Source: Nocardia mikamii NBRC 108933 (GTDB lineage Bacteria; Actinomycetota; Actinomycetes; Mycobacteriales; Mycobacteriaceae). From it: a stretch of DNA of 64,000 nt. The first letter of the stretch is position 1, and the number at the start of each line of letters is the position of its first letter. Below are positions 18,269 through 27,260 of this stretch, piece by piece. The position numbers and the translations under genes were made by a program. The notes below the pieces were generated by a model, which did no database searches, had not been told where the DNA came from, and saw only the letters and a list, made by a program, of their open reading frames with translations. The stretch is from the NCBI RefSeq assembly GCF_001613505.1, contig NZ_BDCM01000007.1, forward strand, positions 62,001 to 126,000, read 5' to 3'.

Positions 18269-19222
18269 TCACGACGAGATCAGCTGCGGGTTCCAATCCG
18301 GAGCAAGCCGACGCTGCAACCACTCGCGCAAGGCGGGGCCGTATTCGTCTCGCTCCAAAGCGAAATCGACCGCAGCACGAAGATAACCGCCAGGGTTGCC
18401 GAGGTCGTGGCGCGACCCACGGTGGACGACGACATGAACCGGATGTCCCTCCGCGATCAGCAGCGATACGGCGTCGGTGAGCTGGAGTTCACCACCCGCA
18501 CCCGGCTCGATGCGGCGCAGCGCGTCGAAGATCGCGCGATCGAGCAGATACCGGCCCGCGGCGGTGAAGGTCGACGGCGCCTCCTCGAGCGCCGGCTTCT
18601 CCACCATGCCGACCACGCGCAGCACGTCGGGGTTCGTGCTGTCGGTCACCGGCTCCACGTCGAAGACGCCGTAGGCGCTGACCTCCCGCTTCGGGACGTC
18701 GATCGCGCAGAGCACCGTGCCGCCGCGTTTGCGCCGGACGCGACTCATCACGTCGAGGACGCCGCACGGCAGCACCAAGTCGTCGGGCAGCAGCACCGCG
18801 ATGGCGTCCTCGTCGGGATCGAGGGCCTGCTCGGCCTGGGCGACGGCGTGGCCCAGACCGAGCGGCTCGTCCTGGACGACCGAGGTCACATCGAGCAGGC
18901 CGGGAGCCTTGCGCACCTTCTCCAGCAGCTGGAACTTCCCGCGTTCGGCGAGCGTGCTCTCCAGCACCAGATCCTCGACGAAATGGGCGACGACCCCGTC
19001 CTTACCGGGCGAGGTCACGAGGACCAGCCGTTCGGCGCCCGATCCGGCGGCCTCGGCGGCCACCAATTCGATACCGGGCGTGTCCACCACCGGCAGCAGC
19101 TCTTTCGGCACGGTCTTGGTCGCGGGCAGGAACCGTGTCCCGAGTCCGGCCGCGGGAACCACCGCGGTGCGGAAGCAGGAACTCACGGCCTGCGTCGCGT
19201 CCGATCCGGCGTCAGCTGTCAT
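18269..19222 (-). CDS. galU: UTP-glucose-1-phosphate uridylyltransferase
   Basis: GalU makes UDP-glucose from UTP and glucose-1-phosphate for cell-envelope glycans, trehalose and glycogen. The 317-residue product has the nucleotide-binding GLGTRFLPATKTVPKELLP, LPDDLVL, VEKP and a C-terminal SRHDLGNPGGYL. ATG 19222 is chosen because it gives the normal family length; the frame is open further upstream only through low-quality TTG codons. It is 68 bases upstream of glp on the same strand, as in mycobacteria, so the two may be co-transcribed. Confidence 0.95.
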   Translation of the reverse strand: MTADAGSDATQAVSSCFRTAVVPAAGLGTRFLPATKTVPKELLPVVDTPGIELVAAEAAGSGAERLVLVTSPGKDGVVAHFVEDLVLESTLAERGKFQLLEKVRKAPGLLDVTSVVQDEPLGLGHAVAQAEQALDPDEDAIAVLLPDDLVLPCGVLDVMSRVRRKRGGTVLCAIDVPKREVSAYGVFDVEPVTDSTNPDVLRVVGMVEKPALEEAPSTFTAAGRYLLDRAIFDALRRIEPGAGGELQLTDAVSLLIAEGHPVHVVVHRGSRHDLGNPGGYLRAAVDFALERDEYGPALREWLQRRLAPDWNPQLISS

Positions 19223-19516
19223 AAGTGCACACCCTATCCATCGCTCTTGTCGTCGGACCGGCTCAACACCGGCCCGGCATCTGGGAAGCCTAGGCGGCCG
19301 CGGCGGCGCCGTCGCACCGAAACGGTGCGGCAGCAACCCTTCCGTGGTCCACCGCCGGCTCTCTCGACTACCCGTCGGAGAACCGGCCGCAACCGTCGTT
19401 TCACCGCGTTACCAGCGAGTTCGTGATACCGCGTCGGGTCAGCGATTCCCCGTCGAGGGCATCTGGAAACACGGGAGCGGGCAAACTCACCGTTCGCCCC
19501 ACCTAGGGTGAGGCCT

Positions 19517-20194
19517 GTGGAGATCGCCGGTCAGCGGGACAAGGGGCGGTGGCGAGCGGAATTGCTCGCCGCCCGGGCGGCGGTGCCGCCGGAGACCAGG
19601 GCCGCGGAGGCCGAGGCGCTGAGCCGGTCCGTGTCGCGGGTACTGGACCTCGGCGCGCGGATCATCGGCGGTTCCGGCGTCCCCCGGCCTGGGGGCGAAG
19701 ACGGATCGGGCCCCGCTTCCGGATGGGTGGCCGGGTACATCCCGGTCGCGGGTGAGCCCGGTTCGGTGGCGATGCTCGAGACCCTGCGGGCCGCGGGGGC
19801 ACGGGTGATGGTCCCCGTGACAGGGCCGCCCGGACCACTGGACTGGGCGGAATACACCGGCGTCGACTCCTTGCGGCGGGCCCGCTACGGATTGCTGGAA
19901 CCCGACGGGCCCACCTTGGGTGCGGCGGCGATCCGGTGGCCGGAGGTGATCCTGATCCCGGCGCTGGCGGTCGATCGACGGGGTGTGCGACTCGGTCGGG
20001 GCGCGGGCTATTACGACCGGACGCTACCCGCGGCGCGGCCGGACACGCGCCTCGTGGCCGTGGTCCGGGACACGGAACTGCTGGATGTGCTGCCGGAGGA
20101 ACCGCACGATCGCCGGATGGGGTGGGCGTTGCTGCCGGAGGCCGGATTGTGCAGGCTCGATGCCGGCGATCGCGAGATCGGCGCCCATCGCTGA
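19517..20194 (+). CDS. 5-formyltetrahydrofolate cyclo-ligase
   Basis: The enzyme converts 5-formyl-THF with ATP to 5,10-methenyl-THF, returning stored folate to one-carbon metabolism. The signature GRGAGYYDRTL near the C-terminus and the N-terminal basic helix (KGRWRAELLAARAAV) identify it. An insertion (about residues 50-70, Gly/Ser-rich) is longer than in E. coli YgfA. The start could be GTG 19517 (AGGGTGAGG just upstream) or GTG 19508. It is divergent from galU, separated by about 290 bases that show no further gene. Confidence 0.92.
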   Translation: MEIAGQRDKGRWRAELLAARAAVPPETRAAEAEALSRSVSRVLDLGARIIGGSGVPRPGGEDGSGPASGWVAGYIPVAGEPGSVAMLETLRAAGARVMVPVTGPPGPLDWAEYTGVDSLRRARYGLLEPDGPTLGAAAIRWPEVILIPALAVDRRGVRLGRGAGYYDRTLPAARPDTRLVAVVRDTELLDVLPEEPHDRRMGWALLPEAGLCRLDAGDREIGAHR

Positions 20195-20336
20195 CCGTCC
20201 GTAGCGGACGTCGGGTCCGCCCGGGCTCCGTGCGCCTCGCCGACCTCACGGGCACCATGGGAATCAACACCGGATTGGCACTGTTGGCACTGTCGGCTGT
20301 AGAGTGCTAAAAGACGAAAACCGTGGAGGTTCGCAG

Positions 20337-20657
20337 GTGCCTACTTACTCGTATCAGTGCACGCAGTGTGGCGACAAGTTCGACATCGTGCAGTCGTTCT
20401 CCGATGACGCCCTGACCACCTGCGAGAAGTGCAACGGCAAGCTGCGCAAGCTGTTCAACTCGGTCGGCATCGTCTTCAAGGGCAGCGGCTTCTACCGCAC
20501 CGACAGCCGCAACGGCTCGTCGTCGGCCAGTGAGCCCGCCGCGAAGTCGAGCGAATCCAAGTCGAGCGATTCGGCCGGCTCCAGCAGTTCGTCCAGCTCG
20601 TCGAGCAGCTCGGGTTCGTCGTCGAGTTCCTCGTCGACCAGCACCGCCGTCGCCTGA
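20337..20657 (+). CDS. FmdB-type zinc-ribbon protein
   Basis: A 106-residue protein starting at GTG 20337 after GGAGG. Residues 1-45 form the FmdB/CxxC zinc ribbon: a YSYQCTQCG knuckle and a second TTCEKCNG knuckle, followed by FKGSGFYRTD. The remaining half is almost pure serine with a few Gly, Ala and Lys, so it is disordered. FmdB-family proteins are described as putative regulators, but function is not established. The cyclo-ligase gene lies 142 bases upstream. Confidence 0.9.
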   Translation: MPTYSYQCTQCGDKFDIVQSFSDDALTTCEKCNGKLRKLFNSVGIVFKGSGFYRTDSRNGSSSASEPAAKSSESKSSDSAGSSSSSSSSSSSGSSSSSSSTSTAVA

Positions 20658-20666
20658 CCCCATTCA

Positions 20667-20689
20667 CCGGGCGGCCACGCACCGCCCGG
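20667..20689 (+). terminator. Weak hairpin after fmdB-type gene
   Basis: Perfect 8-base arms CCGGGCGG and CCGCCCGG with a 7-base loop, 9 bases after the stop codon. There is no T-run, so efficiency is doubtful. Confidence 0.35.
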
Positions 20690-20810
20690 CCGGTCATTCC
20701 CTCCGCCCGCGCCGGCCGCAGTTGTCCACAGTCATTCCGTTATCCACAGAAAAGTTCTGACCTGCTCTTTCCCGGATGACCGAACGGCCGTGCGCCCTAC
20801 GGTGGCCGGT

Positions 20811-21545
20811 ATGGCGACCTTGCGATTCGATCGGCTACGCGCCGTCGATACCGATCTCGGCCGGGCACGGGGCACCGAATTCCTGTCTCGAATACGGCCA
20901 CCCTGGCTCGACCTGACCCTGATACGCCGGCTGTCGGCCGTCGGACTGGCCGCTGCGGCAGCCGTCGTCGCCCTGCGCGGTGACCCCGCCGGGCATCGCA
21001 CACCGGTGGTGGTCGCGGCCCGGGACGTGCAACCAGGGCAGGTGCTGGCTCCCGCGGATCTGCGGTACGCGGATCTGCCGCCGGAGGCGGTACCGGAAGG
21101 CGCAGTCACCGATCCCGCGACGCTGCTCGGCGCGACCTCGACCGGCGCGGTACACGCCGGGGAAATACTCACCGATCTCCGGATCGTCGGCCCACGCCTG
21201 GCAGCCGCGGCGACCGGCACGCCGAATGCCCGGATCGTGCCGATGCGGCTGGCGGACAACGCAATTGCCGACATTCTGCGACCCGGCGACCGGGTGGACG
21301 TGGTCGCCGCGGAAGACACCGAGGCACACGGCGATCCGGAGGCGATCGCACCACGAGAGCGTTCGCCGTCCGCGCACACGCTCGCCACCGATGCCGCGGT
21401 CGTCCTGATTTCCGGTGCCGCCGACACCGGCGCCCGGACTCGCGCGTCCCCCGAACGAATCGTGCTGCTGGCACTCGATCCGGGGCATGCGACCACCGTC
21501 GCGGCCGCCTCGTTGCACACCGCCCTGACCGTGGTGTTTCACTGA
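20811..21545 (+). CDS. SAF-domain protein, CpaB/RcpC-like
   Basis: The 244-residue protein has an N-terminal cytoplasmic part, one transmembrane helix (about residues 40-58, AVGLAAAAAVVAL), and an extracytoplasmic SAF domain (VVVAARDVQPGQVLAPADL) followed by a CpaB-like region (RIVPMRLADNAIADILRPGDRVDVV). CpaB/RcpC proteins help assemble Flp pili, but no other pilus gene is near, so this is an orphan of unknown role. ATG 20811 is used; an in-frame GTG or ATG seven codons upstream is possible. Confident on domain, not on function. Confidence 0.82.
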   Translation: MATLRFDRLRAVDTDLGRARGTEFLSRIRPPWLDLTLIRRLSAVGLAAAAAVVALRGDPAGHRTPVVVAARDVQPGQVLAPADLRYADLPPEAVPEGAVTDPATLLGATSTGAVHAGEILTDLRIVGPRLAAAATGTPNARIVPMRLADNAIADILRPGDRVDVVAAEDTEAHGDPEAIAPRERSPSAHTLATDAAVVLISGAADTGARTRASPERIVLLALDPGHATTVAAASLHTALTVVFH

Positions 21546-21689
21546 CGTTCGCCGTGTTCGCCAAGCATTTGCCGCAACTGTCCGTTAGCATCCCGAGAAC
21601 CTCATTCGATAGCAGAAAGCAATCGCATCGAATGCCACGACCAGACCGAACGGCGAGGCGCGGGCACGCCGGATGAGACAGGAGCCGCA

Positions 21690-22145
21690 ATGCTGAAAGG
21701 TTTCAGGGATTTCCTGCTCCGCGGGAACGTGATCGATCTGGCGGTCGCGGTCGTCATCGGTACCGCGTTCACCGCGGTCGTCACCGCCATCGTGACGGGA
21801 ATCGTCAATCCCCTGTTGGATTTGTTCGGCGGGGCGAACGAACACGGCTGGGGCTTCTATCTGGATTCCAGTAAACCGTCCACATTCATCGCACTCGGCC
21901 CGATCGTCACCGCCGTGGTCAACTTCATCCTCATCGCGGCGATCCTGTACTTCATTCTGGTGCTGCCGGCGGGCCGGCTCATGAAGCGCTACGGCACCGA
22001 GAAGGAAGCCGTGATGACCGAGGTGGCGCTGCTCACCGAGATCCGTGATCTGCTCTCGGAGGGCAGCAAGAGCGCCGACGGCCGGCACGAGTTCGCCGAC
22101 GTCGATTCCCTGCGCCGACAAGGGGATACGCAGCGAAGCCGGTGA
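21690..22145 (+). CDS. mscL: Large-conductance mechanosensitive channel
   Basis: MscL forms a homopentameric pore that opens under membrane tension and releases solutes during osmotic downshock. The 151-residue product has the N-terminal amphipathic helix and TM1 (FLLRGNVIDLAVAVVIGTAF), a periplasmic loop, TM2 (FILIAAILYFILVLP) and a charged cytoplasmic helix (LLTEIRDLL). GGAG lies upstream of ATG 21690. It is convergent with the porin gene. In M. tuberculosis mscL is also beside moaB2-pepD-mprAB. Confidence 0.97.
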   Translation: MLKGFRDFLLRGNVIDLAVAVVIGTAFTAVVTAIVTGIVNPLLDLFGGANEHGWGFYLDSSKPSTFIALGPIVTAVVNFILIAAILYFILVLPAGRLMKRYGTEKEAVMTEVALLTEIRDLLSEGSKSADGRHEFADVDSLRRQGDTQRSR

Positions 22146-22178
22146 CGGCAGCAGCCCTTGCCGCGTATCCGGAACAGC

Positions 22179-22874
22179 TCAGCCCAGGCTGAACGGCTTC
22201 CCCCACAGCGTCACCCAGGAAATGACATTGTCGGTCTCGACCTCGACGCTGACGAATGCGCGCGCCTGCGCGTAACCGCCACATCCGGTCAGGCCGATGG
22301 TCTCGTCGGACCAGGACACCGAACCGCTGTCACCCTGGAACTTGTTGCGGGTCTTGCGCACGTCCTGTCCGAAGTCGTCCTTCTCCTCGATGTCGAGGAC
22401 GTAGAACGACTTCGCCTGGCCCGGACCGAGAGTCAGGTTGCCGCCGATATTTCCGCCGGCATCCGGCTTGGCGTTCTCGCCGTCGCTCCAATCCATGCTC
22501 GCGCTGGGGCCGCCGTCGACGCCGCCGCCGGAGATATCGACCTGGCAACCCACGGTGTATCCGGGGTAGATGCTGCCGCCCACGGCGGTGGTGTCGCCGG
22601 ACAGTTCCACATGGGCGTCGCCGGAGACCCAGGCGTTGCGGTGCACCGGCGTCGCGCCCAGCGACGGATTGATATTCGCGGATTCGCCGTCCAGCCACAC
22701 ATGCACGACGGTGCCGTCGGACAGCGTCTTGGACAGGTCACCGCCGGGCAGCGCGACGAAGGTGTCGGCGTTGGCGGCGCCGGTAGAGCACAGGCCGAGC
22801 GCGACGGCCGCCGAAGCGCCGAGGCCCGCGATGCGCGCACCCCACCGCCGACCGTTCGCACGGTTCGTATTCAT
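22179..22874 (-). CDS. MspA-family outer-membrane porin
   Basis: A 231-residue secreted protein with a signal peptide (Arg-rich start, hydrophobic core, cut after ANA near residue 37) and the MspA fold: VWLDGESANINPS, ISGGGVDGGPS and a C-terminal WGKPFSLG. MspA-type octamers make hydrophilic channels through the mycolic-acid outer membrane, so the gene points to a mycolate-containing organism. ATG 22874 follows GAGGGGAC; an ATG four codons upstream is less well placed. Nocardia genomes often carry several such porins. Confidence 0.93.
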   Translation of the reverse strand: MNTNRANGRRWGARIAGLGASAAVALGLCSTGAANADTFVALPGGDLSKTLSDGTVVHVWLDGESANINPSLGATPVHRNAWVSGDAHVELSGDTTAVGGSIYPGYTVGCQVDISGGGVDGGPSASMDWSDGENAKPDAGGNIGGNLTLGPGQAKSFYVLDIEEKDDFGQDVRKTRNKFQGDSGSVSWSDETIGLTGCGGYAQARAFVSVEVETDNVISWVTLWGKPFSLG

Positions 22875-23084
22875 ATGTCCCCTCATCAGGTTCTTGCGGT
22901 CGGCCTCGACCTCCGAGACCGAGACCCGGGCGGCGCGACGCGCGCGCCTACCCGGAGCCTTCGAGAACCGCAGGTAGATCAGCCCGAACGGGACAATAAA
23001 CGGCCCGCATCACCGCTGCCAACATCAGACGGTGAAATGTCTCGTGATCCGCCGGGCGATCACCCGGACGACGACGGTGACGGG

Positions 23085-23306
23085 CTATCCGTGATGAGGG
23101 GGCACCTGCGCGCGCAGCCAGTCGTCCGAGGAGCGGGGTAGCTCACCGTCGGGGGCGCGCTCGTCGCTGCTGGTGCGCGGCAGCGTCTCGCCGAAGACCC
23201 GCGCCAAGCGCGCGGCCTCCGCGGCCGATCGGGCGCGGCCCTTCGCCGGGCGATCCGCGGAGTGCGAATCGCCCGGACGCTGCGCCCCCGCCGGCCGGTC
23301 GGTCAT
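23085..23306 (-). CDS. Small conserved hypothetical protein
   Basis: A 73-residue hydrophilic protein with an Arg/Ala helix (SAAEAARLARVFGETLP) and the C-terminal motif SSDDWLRAQVPPHHG. It begins 7 bases after the moaB2-like stop, so it is the last gene of the pepD-moaB2 operon. I do not recognise a named family; a similar short ORF with a DDWLR(A/D)xxPPHH end follows moaB2 in other actinobacteria as far as I recall. No function proposed. About 210 bases between it and the porin start show no gene. Confidence 0.65.
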   Translation of the reverse strand: MTDRPAGAQRPGDSHSADRPAKGRARSAAEAARLARVFGETLPRTSSDERAPDGELPRSSDDWLRAQVPPHHG

Positions 23307-23313
23307 ACCGTGA

Positions 23314-23910
23314 TCATTCCGCCAAGCCGGACAGTTCGTCGACGACCCGGCTCACCAGCGGGCCGAGCGTCGCCATACCGTCGCGCACGGCATCGCGGGT
23401 GCCGGGCAGATTGACCACCAGGGTGCTGCCCGAGACCCCGGCCAGACCACGCGACAGACCGGCGTCGAGCGAACCGGCCGCGAGCCCGGAGGCACGCAGC
23501 GCCTCGCTGATACCGGGCAATTCGCGATCGAGCACCTCGAGGGTCGCCTCCGGGGTGACATCGCGCGGCGACATACCGGTGCCGCCCACCGAGATCACCA
23601 GGTCGACCCCGCCGATCACGGCGGTGTTGAGGGCGTTGCGAATCTCGATCTCGTCGCCGGCCACCGACACCGTGGCGTCGACGAGGAAGCCGAATTCGGT
23701 GAGCAGTTCGGTCACCAGCGGCCCCAGCGAGTCCACCCCGCCATGCGCGGTTCGATCGTCCACGACCACAACAAGTGCCCGGCCCGCCACGGGAGCATCG
23801 ATTTCCATATTGCTCACCGTAGCGTCCGTGGGCGACAACCACTCCGGTCCCCCGGGCTCGTCGGCGTCGGGTGTCGGGAGCACTGTCAAAGGACGCGGTT
23901 CACGGATCAT
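23314..23910 (-). CDS. moaB2: MoaB2-like molybdopterin adenylyltransferase-family protein
   Basis: The 198-residue product has the MogA/MoaB core: VVVDDRTAHGGVDSLGPLV, the SVGGTGMSPRDVTPEA loop (GGTG, then Asp-Val-Thr-Pro) and VVNLPG. These proteins adenylate molybdopterin before molybdate insertion. The ATGA start at 23910 overlaps the pepD stop; an internal ATG at residue 35 lies nearer the conserved core. The M. tuberculosis MoaB2 (Rv0984) occupies the same place after pepD and has been linked to SigH as an anti-sigma factor, so a regulatory role is possible here too. Confidence 0.88.
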   Translation of the reverse strand: MIREPRPLTVLPTPDADEPGGPEWLSPTDATVSNMEIDAPVAGRALVVVVDDRTAHGGVDSLGPLVTELLTEFGFLVDATVSVAGDEIEIRNALNTAVIGGVDLVISVGGTGMSPRDVTPEATLEVLDRELPGISEALRASGLAAGSLDAGLSRGLAGVSGSTLVVNLPGTRDAVRDGMATLGPLVSRVVDELSGLAE

Positions 23911-25565
23911 CGGCCACCCTCCGCCGGTGCGGCGCCGAGGGTCACCTCGACGGTTTTCGGATTCTGTCCTTGTGGATCGGTGTAGGTGACCTTCACCTTG
24001 TCACCCGGTTGGTGCGACCGCACGGCGGCGATCAGCGAATTGCCCGAGTCGATGACCTGATCGTCGACCCGGGTGACGATCACACCCGACGGAATGCCCG
24101 CCTTGGCGGCCGGACCGTCCGGTGTCACGTCCAGGACCCGGGCGCCGTTGACGTCGTCCTGCGCGCGCACCGAGATCCCGATCTGAGCATAGGTGGCATG
24201 GCCGGACTTGGTCAGCTCATCGGCGACGCGACGGGCCTGATCCACCGGAATCGCGAAGCCCAGGCCGATAGAACCGCTCTGCGAACCGGGCATCTCCGAG
24301 GCGCCGAGGGTGGCGATCGCGGTGTTGATGCCGATCAGCTTGCCGTTCGTATCGACCAGCGCGCCACCGGAATTGCCGGGGTTGATCGCGGCATCGGTTT
24401 GGATCGCGGAAATGACGGTGCCCTGCGAGCCGGCCTCACCACTGGTCGACACCGGGCGGTTGAGCGCCGACACGATGCCGGTGGTGACGGTTCCGGCCAG
24501 GCCCAGCGGCGAGCCGACGGCCACCACGGGCTGGCCGACCATCAGGTTGCGCGAGGTGCCGAGTTCGATCGGCGTCAGGTTGGTCTTGCCGGCCGCTTTG
24601 ATGACGGCCAGATCCGATACCGGGTCGACGCCGACGACCGAGGCGTTGGCGGTCGTGCCGTCCTGGAAGGCGACCTCCATCTTGGCGTTGGGGCCGGCCC
24701 CGCTGGCCACGTGGTTGTTGGTCAGGATCAGCCCGTCCGAGGACAGCACCACACCCGACCCCTCGCCCTCCGCGCGGGCGCCCGCGACGCGGATCATCAC
24801 GACGCTGGGCAGCACCTTCTGCGCGACCGCGGGCACGGATCCGGGCGGTGCGCTCGCCGAGGCGGGATCGACCGGCGCGGGCGCGTTCAGGGCGTTGCCG
24901 ACCGGAGCGTTGTTGTCGTCCGAGCGCGTGGCGAGGGTGCCGACCGCACCGCCGACACCACCCGCGACGAGCGCCAGGACGACGGCGCCGGCGAGCAGGC
25001 CCGCGCGGCCGCGGCGGCGCGGAGCCCCGGCGTACGCGCCGGTGGGCTCGGCGCCGGGACCGGCGGGATACGGTTCATCGGCGCGGTGCTCGCCGGTGGC
25101 GTAGGGCGTCCCGGAGGGGTACGAGCCGGGCTGCTGATAGCCCTGCCCCACGCCGTACGGGTTGTACGGCGGCATCGGCGCGGTGTGACCGGCCGCGGGA
25201 TCGGTGGCCGCGAACCCCGGATGCTGTCCCGGTCCATACCCTTGTCCCGGACGGTCGGACCCGCCCTGCTCGGGATTCGTGAACTGCTCGGTCCGATGCT
25301 CGCCGGACGAGTGCGCGCCGGGCTGTCCCTGCGGTCCCCCACTCGGCCCGGCCGGTCCCGATCCCGGCGACTGCGCACCCGCGCCGGCCTGCGACGACGG
25401 CCCCGCCCACTGCGACGGCTGCCCCCACCCGCGCGAGGCGTTTCCGGCATCCCCCTCCGGCGAAGCGGTTCCGGAACCTGTCGACGGCGGAGTCGGCTCG
25501 GCCCCGCCCGACTGGGGAGTCGAACCGGTCGGCTCGTCGCGCCTGTCCCTCGAATCCTCGGTCAT
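23907..25565 (-). CDS. pepD: Membrane-anchored HtrA-type serine protease with PDZ domain
   Basis: The 552-residue protein has a long Gly/Pro/Gln/Ser-rich cytoplasmic segment (about 1-180), one transmembrane helix (188-210), a trypsin-like domain with His285 (LTNNHV), Asp318 (DPVSDLAV) and Ser399 (NPGNSGGAL), and a PDZ domain (about 430-540). HtrA/PepD degrades misfolded envelope proteins and feeds the envelope stress response. It sits between mprB and moaB2 as in M. tuberculosis. Two direct copies of TCTCAGTC precede it, which fits control by MprA. All catalytic residues are present. Confidence 0.95.
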   Translation of the reverse strand: MTEDSRDRRDEPTGSTPQSGGAEPTPPSTGSGTASPEGDAGNASRGWGQPSQWAGPSSQAGAGAQSPGSGPAGPSGGPQGQPGAHSSGEHRTEQFTNPEQGGSDRPGQGYGPGQHPGFAATDPAAGHTAPMPPYNPYGVGQGYQQPGSYPSGTPYATGEHRADEPYPAGPGAEPTGAYAGAPRRRGRAGLLAGAVVLALVAGGVGGAVGTLATRSDDNNAPVGNALNAPAPVDPASASAPPGSVPAVAQKVLPSVVMIRVAGARAEGEGSGVVLSSDGLILTNNHVASGAGPNAKMEVAFQDGTTANASVVGVDPVSDLAVIKAAGKTNLTPIELGTSRNLMVGQPVVAVGSPLGLAGTVTTGIVSALNRPVSTSGEAGSQGTVISAIQTDAAINPGNSGGALVDTNGKLIGINTAIATLGASEMPGSQSGSIGLGFAIPVDQARRVADELTKSGHATYAQIGISVRAQDDVNGARVLDVTPDGPAAKAGIPSGVIVTRVDDQVIDSGNSLIAAVRSHQPGDKVKVTYTDPQGQNPKTVEVTLGAAPAEGGR

Positions 25566-25609
25566 ATCTCTCGTTTCTCCTCGAGTCTGTCGCCCAGCCT
25601 GGTGACAGC

Positions 25610-25628
25610 GACTGAGAGCGGACTGAGA
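25610..25628 (-). promoter_or_regulatory. MprA-type direct-repeat box upstream of pepD
   Basis: On the minus strand the octamer TCTCAGTC occurs twice, 11 bases apart (plus-strand GACTGAGA at 25610-25617 and 25621-25628). It is 45 bases upstream of the pepD start. M. tuberculosis MprA binds two loosely conserved 8-base direct repeats separated by a few bases, and pepD is a known target there. The same repeat occurs before mprA in this window. Confidence 0.65.
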
Positions 25629-25654
25629 CCGTGCTTTCAGTTCTCCGTGACTCC

Positions 25655-25699
25655 GTGTCGTATCCGGGGTTTCCGCGGTGTCGTATCAGGGTTTCCGCG
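25655..25699. repeat. Imperfect tandem duplication of about 22 bases
   Basis: Two adjacent copies share GTGTCGTATC, then GGGTTTCCGCG; copy 1 spans 25655-25677 and copy 2 25678-25699, differing by one substitution and one base of length. It lies between the mprB stop and the MprA-type box of pepD. A local duplication with possible effect on the pepD leader; otherwise unexplained. Confidence 0.6.
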
Positions 25700-25773
25700 G
25701 GAGCGGGACGCCGCACGGGTCACAGTTTATGGGGCGCCCCTGCCCGCGCTCGGTGATTCGGGCTCGGCGGTGA

Positions 25774-27249
25774 TCACGCCCGGCGCTCCTCGGCGACCGG
25801 CGGTTCGCCGGGAAGGACGATGCGCACCAGTGTGCCGCCGCGCTCGGAGGTGTCCACGGTGATCGTGCCGCCGTGCTTGGACACCACCTGTTTCACGATC
25901 GCCAGCCCCAGCCCGGAGCCGGGCATCGATCGCGACGCCGTGGTGCGGTAGAAGCGTTCGAAGACCAGTTCCCGTTCCTCCGGCGGAATGCCCGGCCCGG
26001 CATCGTCGATGGCGATTTCCATGAGCCCGGGTCCGGTTTCGCGCATGGTGAGGATGACCTGTGCCTCCGGCGGACTCCACTTCGCGGCATTGTCGAGCAC
26101 GTTGAGGATGGCCCGCTCCAGCCCGGCATCGTGACCGTAGACGAACCACGGCCGCAGCCGCGCCGAGAATTCGACGTCCACACGCCGCCGCCGCACTCGT
26201 TCCACCGCGCGCTCGGCGACCTCGCCGAGATCGACCCGCTCGTAGACGGTTTCGGGCGCGTCCTCGCGCGCCAGATCCACCAGGTCTCCCACCAGCGTGG
26301 ACAGTTCCTCGATCTGGGCGATCACATCCGCGCGCAGCCCGGCCATGTCTTCCTCGGGAATCGGCGGCGCATCCGGTCGCGAGGAGGCGATGAGCAGTTC
26401 CATATTGGTGCGCAGCGAGGTCAGCGGGGTGCGCAGTTCGTGTCCGGCGTCGGCCACCAGTCGCCGCTGCCGATCGCGAGATTCGGCCAGCGCCCGCAAC
26501 ATCAGATTGAAACTCTCGGTGAGCCGCGCCAGTTCGTCGTCACCGGTGACCGGAATCGGCGCCAGATCGTCGGTGCGCGCGACGCGTTCGGTGGCCGCGG
26601 TCAATCGCGCGATGGGCCGCAGGCCCGTTCGCCCGACCGTCGCACCGGCGGCTCCGGCGACCAGCACGCCGCACCCGCCGATCGTGAACAGCAGCCACGC
26701 GAGCCGGTCGAGCACTTCACGGGTGGGTTCCAGCGACCGCGAGATAACCAGCGTGGCACCGGATTTCGTGCGCCGGGCGAGCACGCGCTGATTGTTCGCG
26801 GTCCGCAGCGAGACATCGGCCTTACCGTGCGCCACCGCCATCTCCGCCGGGCCGATCGGCGGATCCATCGGCTGCGGCGGGGCATAGGGCACATCGACGT
26901 CGGGATAGATCAGCGCGATGCCGATATCGTTGGAGTACAGGCTGCTGAACATGATGATCGCCTGAAAACCCTGCAGGTCGATGTTGTTCTTGACCATCAC
27001 CTCCGAGCGGCTGCGCAACTGACTGTCCACATCGGCGTACAGGGCGCGGGCGACCAGTGCGTAGGCGGCGATCGAGGTCACCGCGACGGCAATGGCCACC
27101 ACCGAGGCGGCCAGCAGCGTCACCCGCCAGCGCAGCGACACCGATCGGGTCAGCGGCATCGGCGGGCGCATTTCGTGCGGATCGGGACGCGGCCCCAGCC
27201 GGGCCACGCGATCGGGACGGCCACCGTGCCCCGGATGAGCTCTTGCCAC
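25774..27249 (-). CDS. mprB: Envelope-stress sensor histidine kinase MprB
   Basis: The protein (491 residues from GTG 27249; ATGs 26 and 30 codons in are alternatives) has TM1 (WRVTLLAASVVAIAVAVTSI), an extracytoplasmic sensor loop, TM2, a HAMP linker (TAATERVARTDDLAPIPVTG), a dimerisation helix with the phospho-accepting His in DAGHELRTPLTSLRTN, and an ATPase domain (NVLDNAAKWSP, DDAGPGIP, GSGLGLAIVK). It phosphorylates MprA in response to surface stress. It starts 12 bases after the mprA stop, so the pair is one transcript. The identity rests on strong similarity to M. tuberculosis MprB plus gene order. Confidence 0.94.
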   Translation of the reverse strand: MARAHPGHGGRPDRVARLGPRPDPHEMRPPMPLTRSVSLRWRVTLLAASVVAIAVAVTSIAAYALVARALYADVDSQLRSRSEVMVKNNIDLQGFQAIIMFSSLYSNDIGIALIYPDVDVPYAPPQPMDPPIGPAEMAVAHGKADVSLRTANNQRVLARRTKSGATLVISRSLEPTREVLDRLAWLLFTIGGCGVLVAGAAGATVGRTGLRPIARLTAATERVARTDDLAPIPVTGDDELARLTESFNLMLRALAESRDRQRRLVADAGHELRTPLTSLRTNMELLIASSRPDAPPIPEEDMAGLRADVIAQIEELSTLVGDLVDLAREDAPETVYERVDLGEVAERAVERVRRRRVDVEFSARLRPWFVYGHDAGLERAILNVLDNAAKWSPPEAQVILTMRETGPGLMEIAIDDAGPGIPPEERELVFERFYRTTASRSMPGSGLGLAIVKQVVSKHGGTITVDTSERGGTLVRIVLPGEPPVAEERRA

Positions 27250-27260
27250 GACGACCCGGC

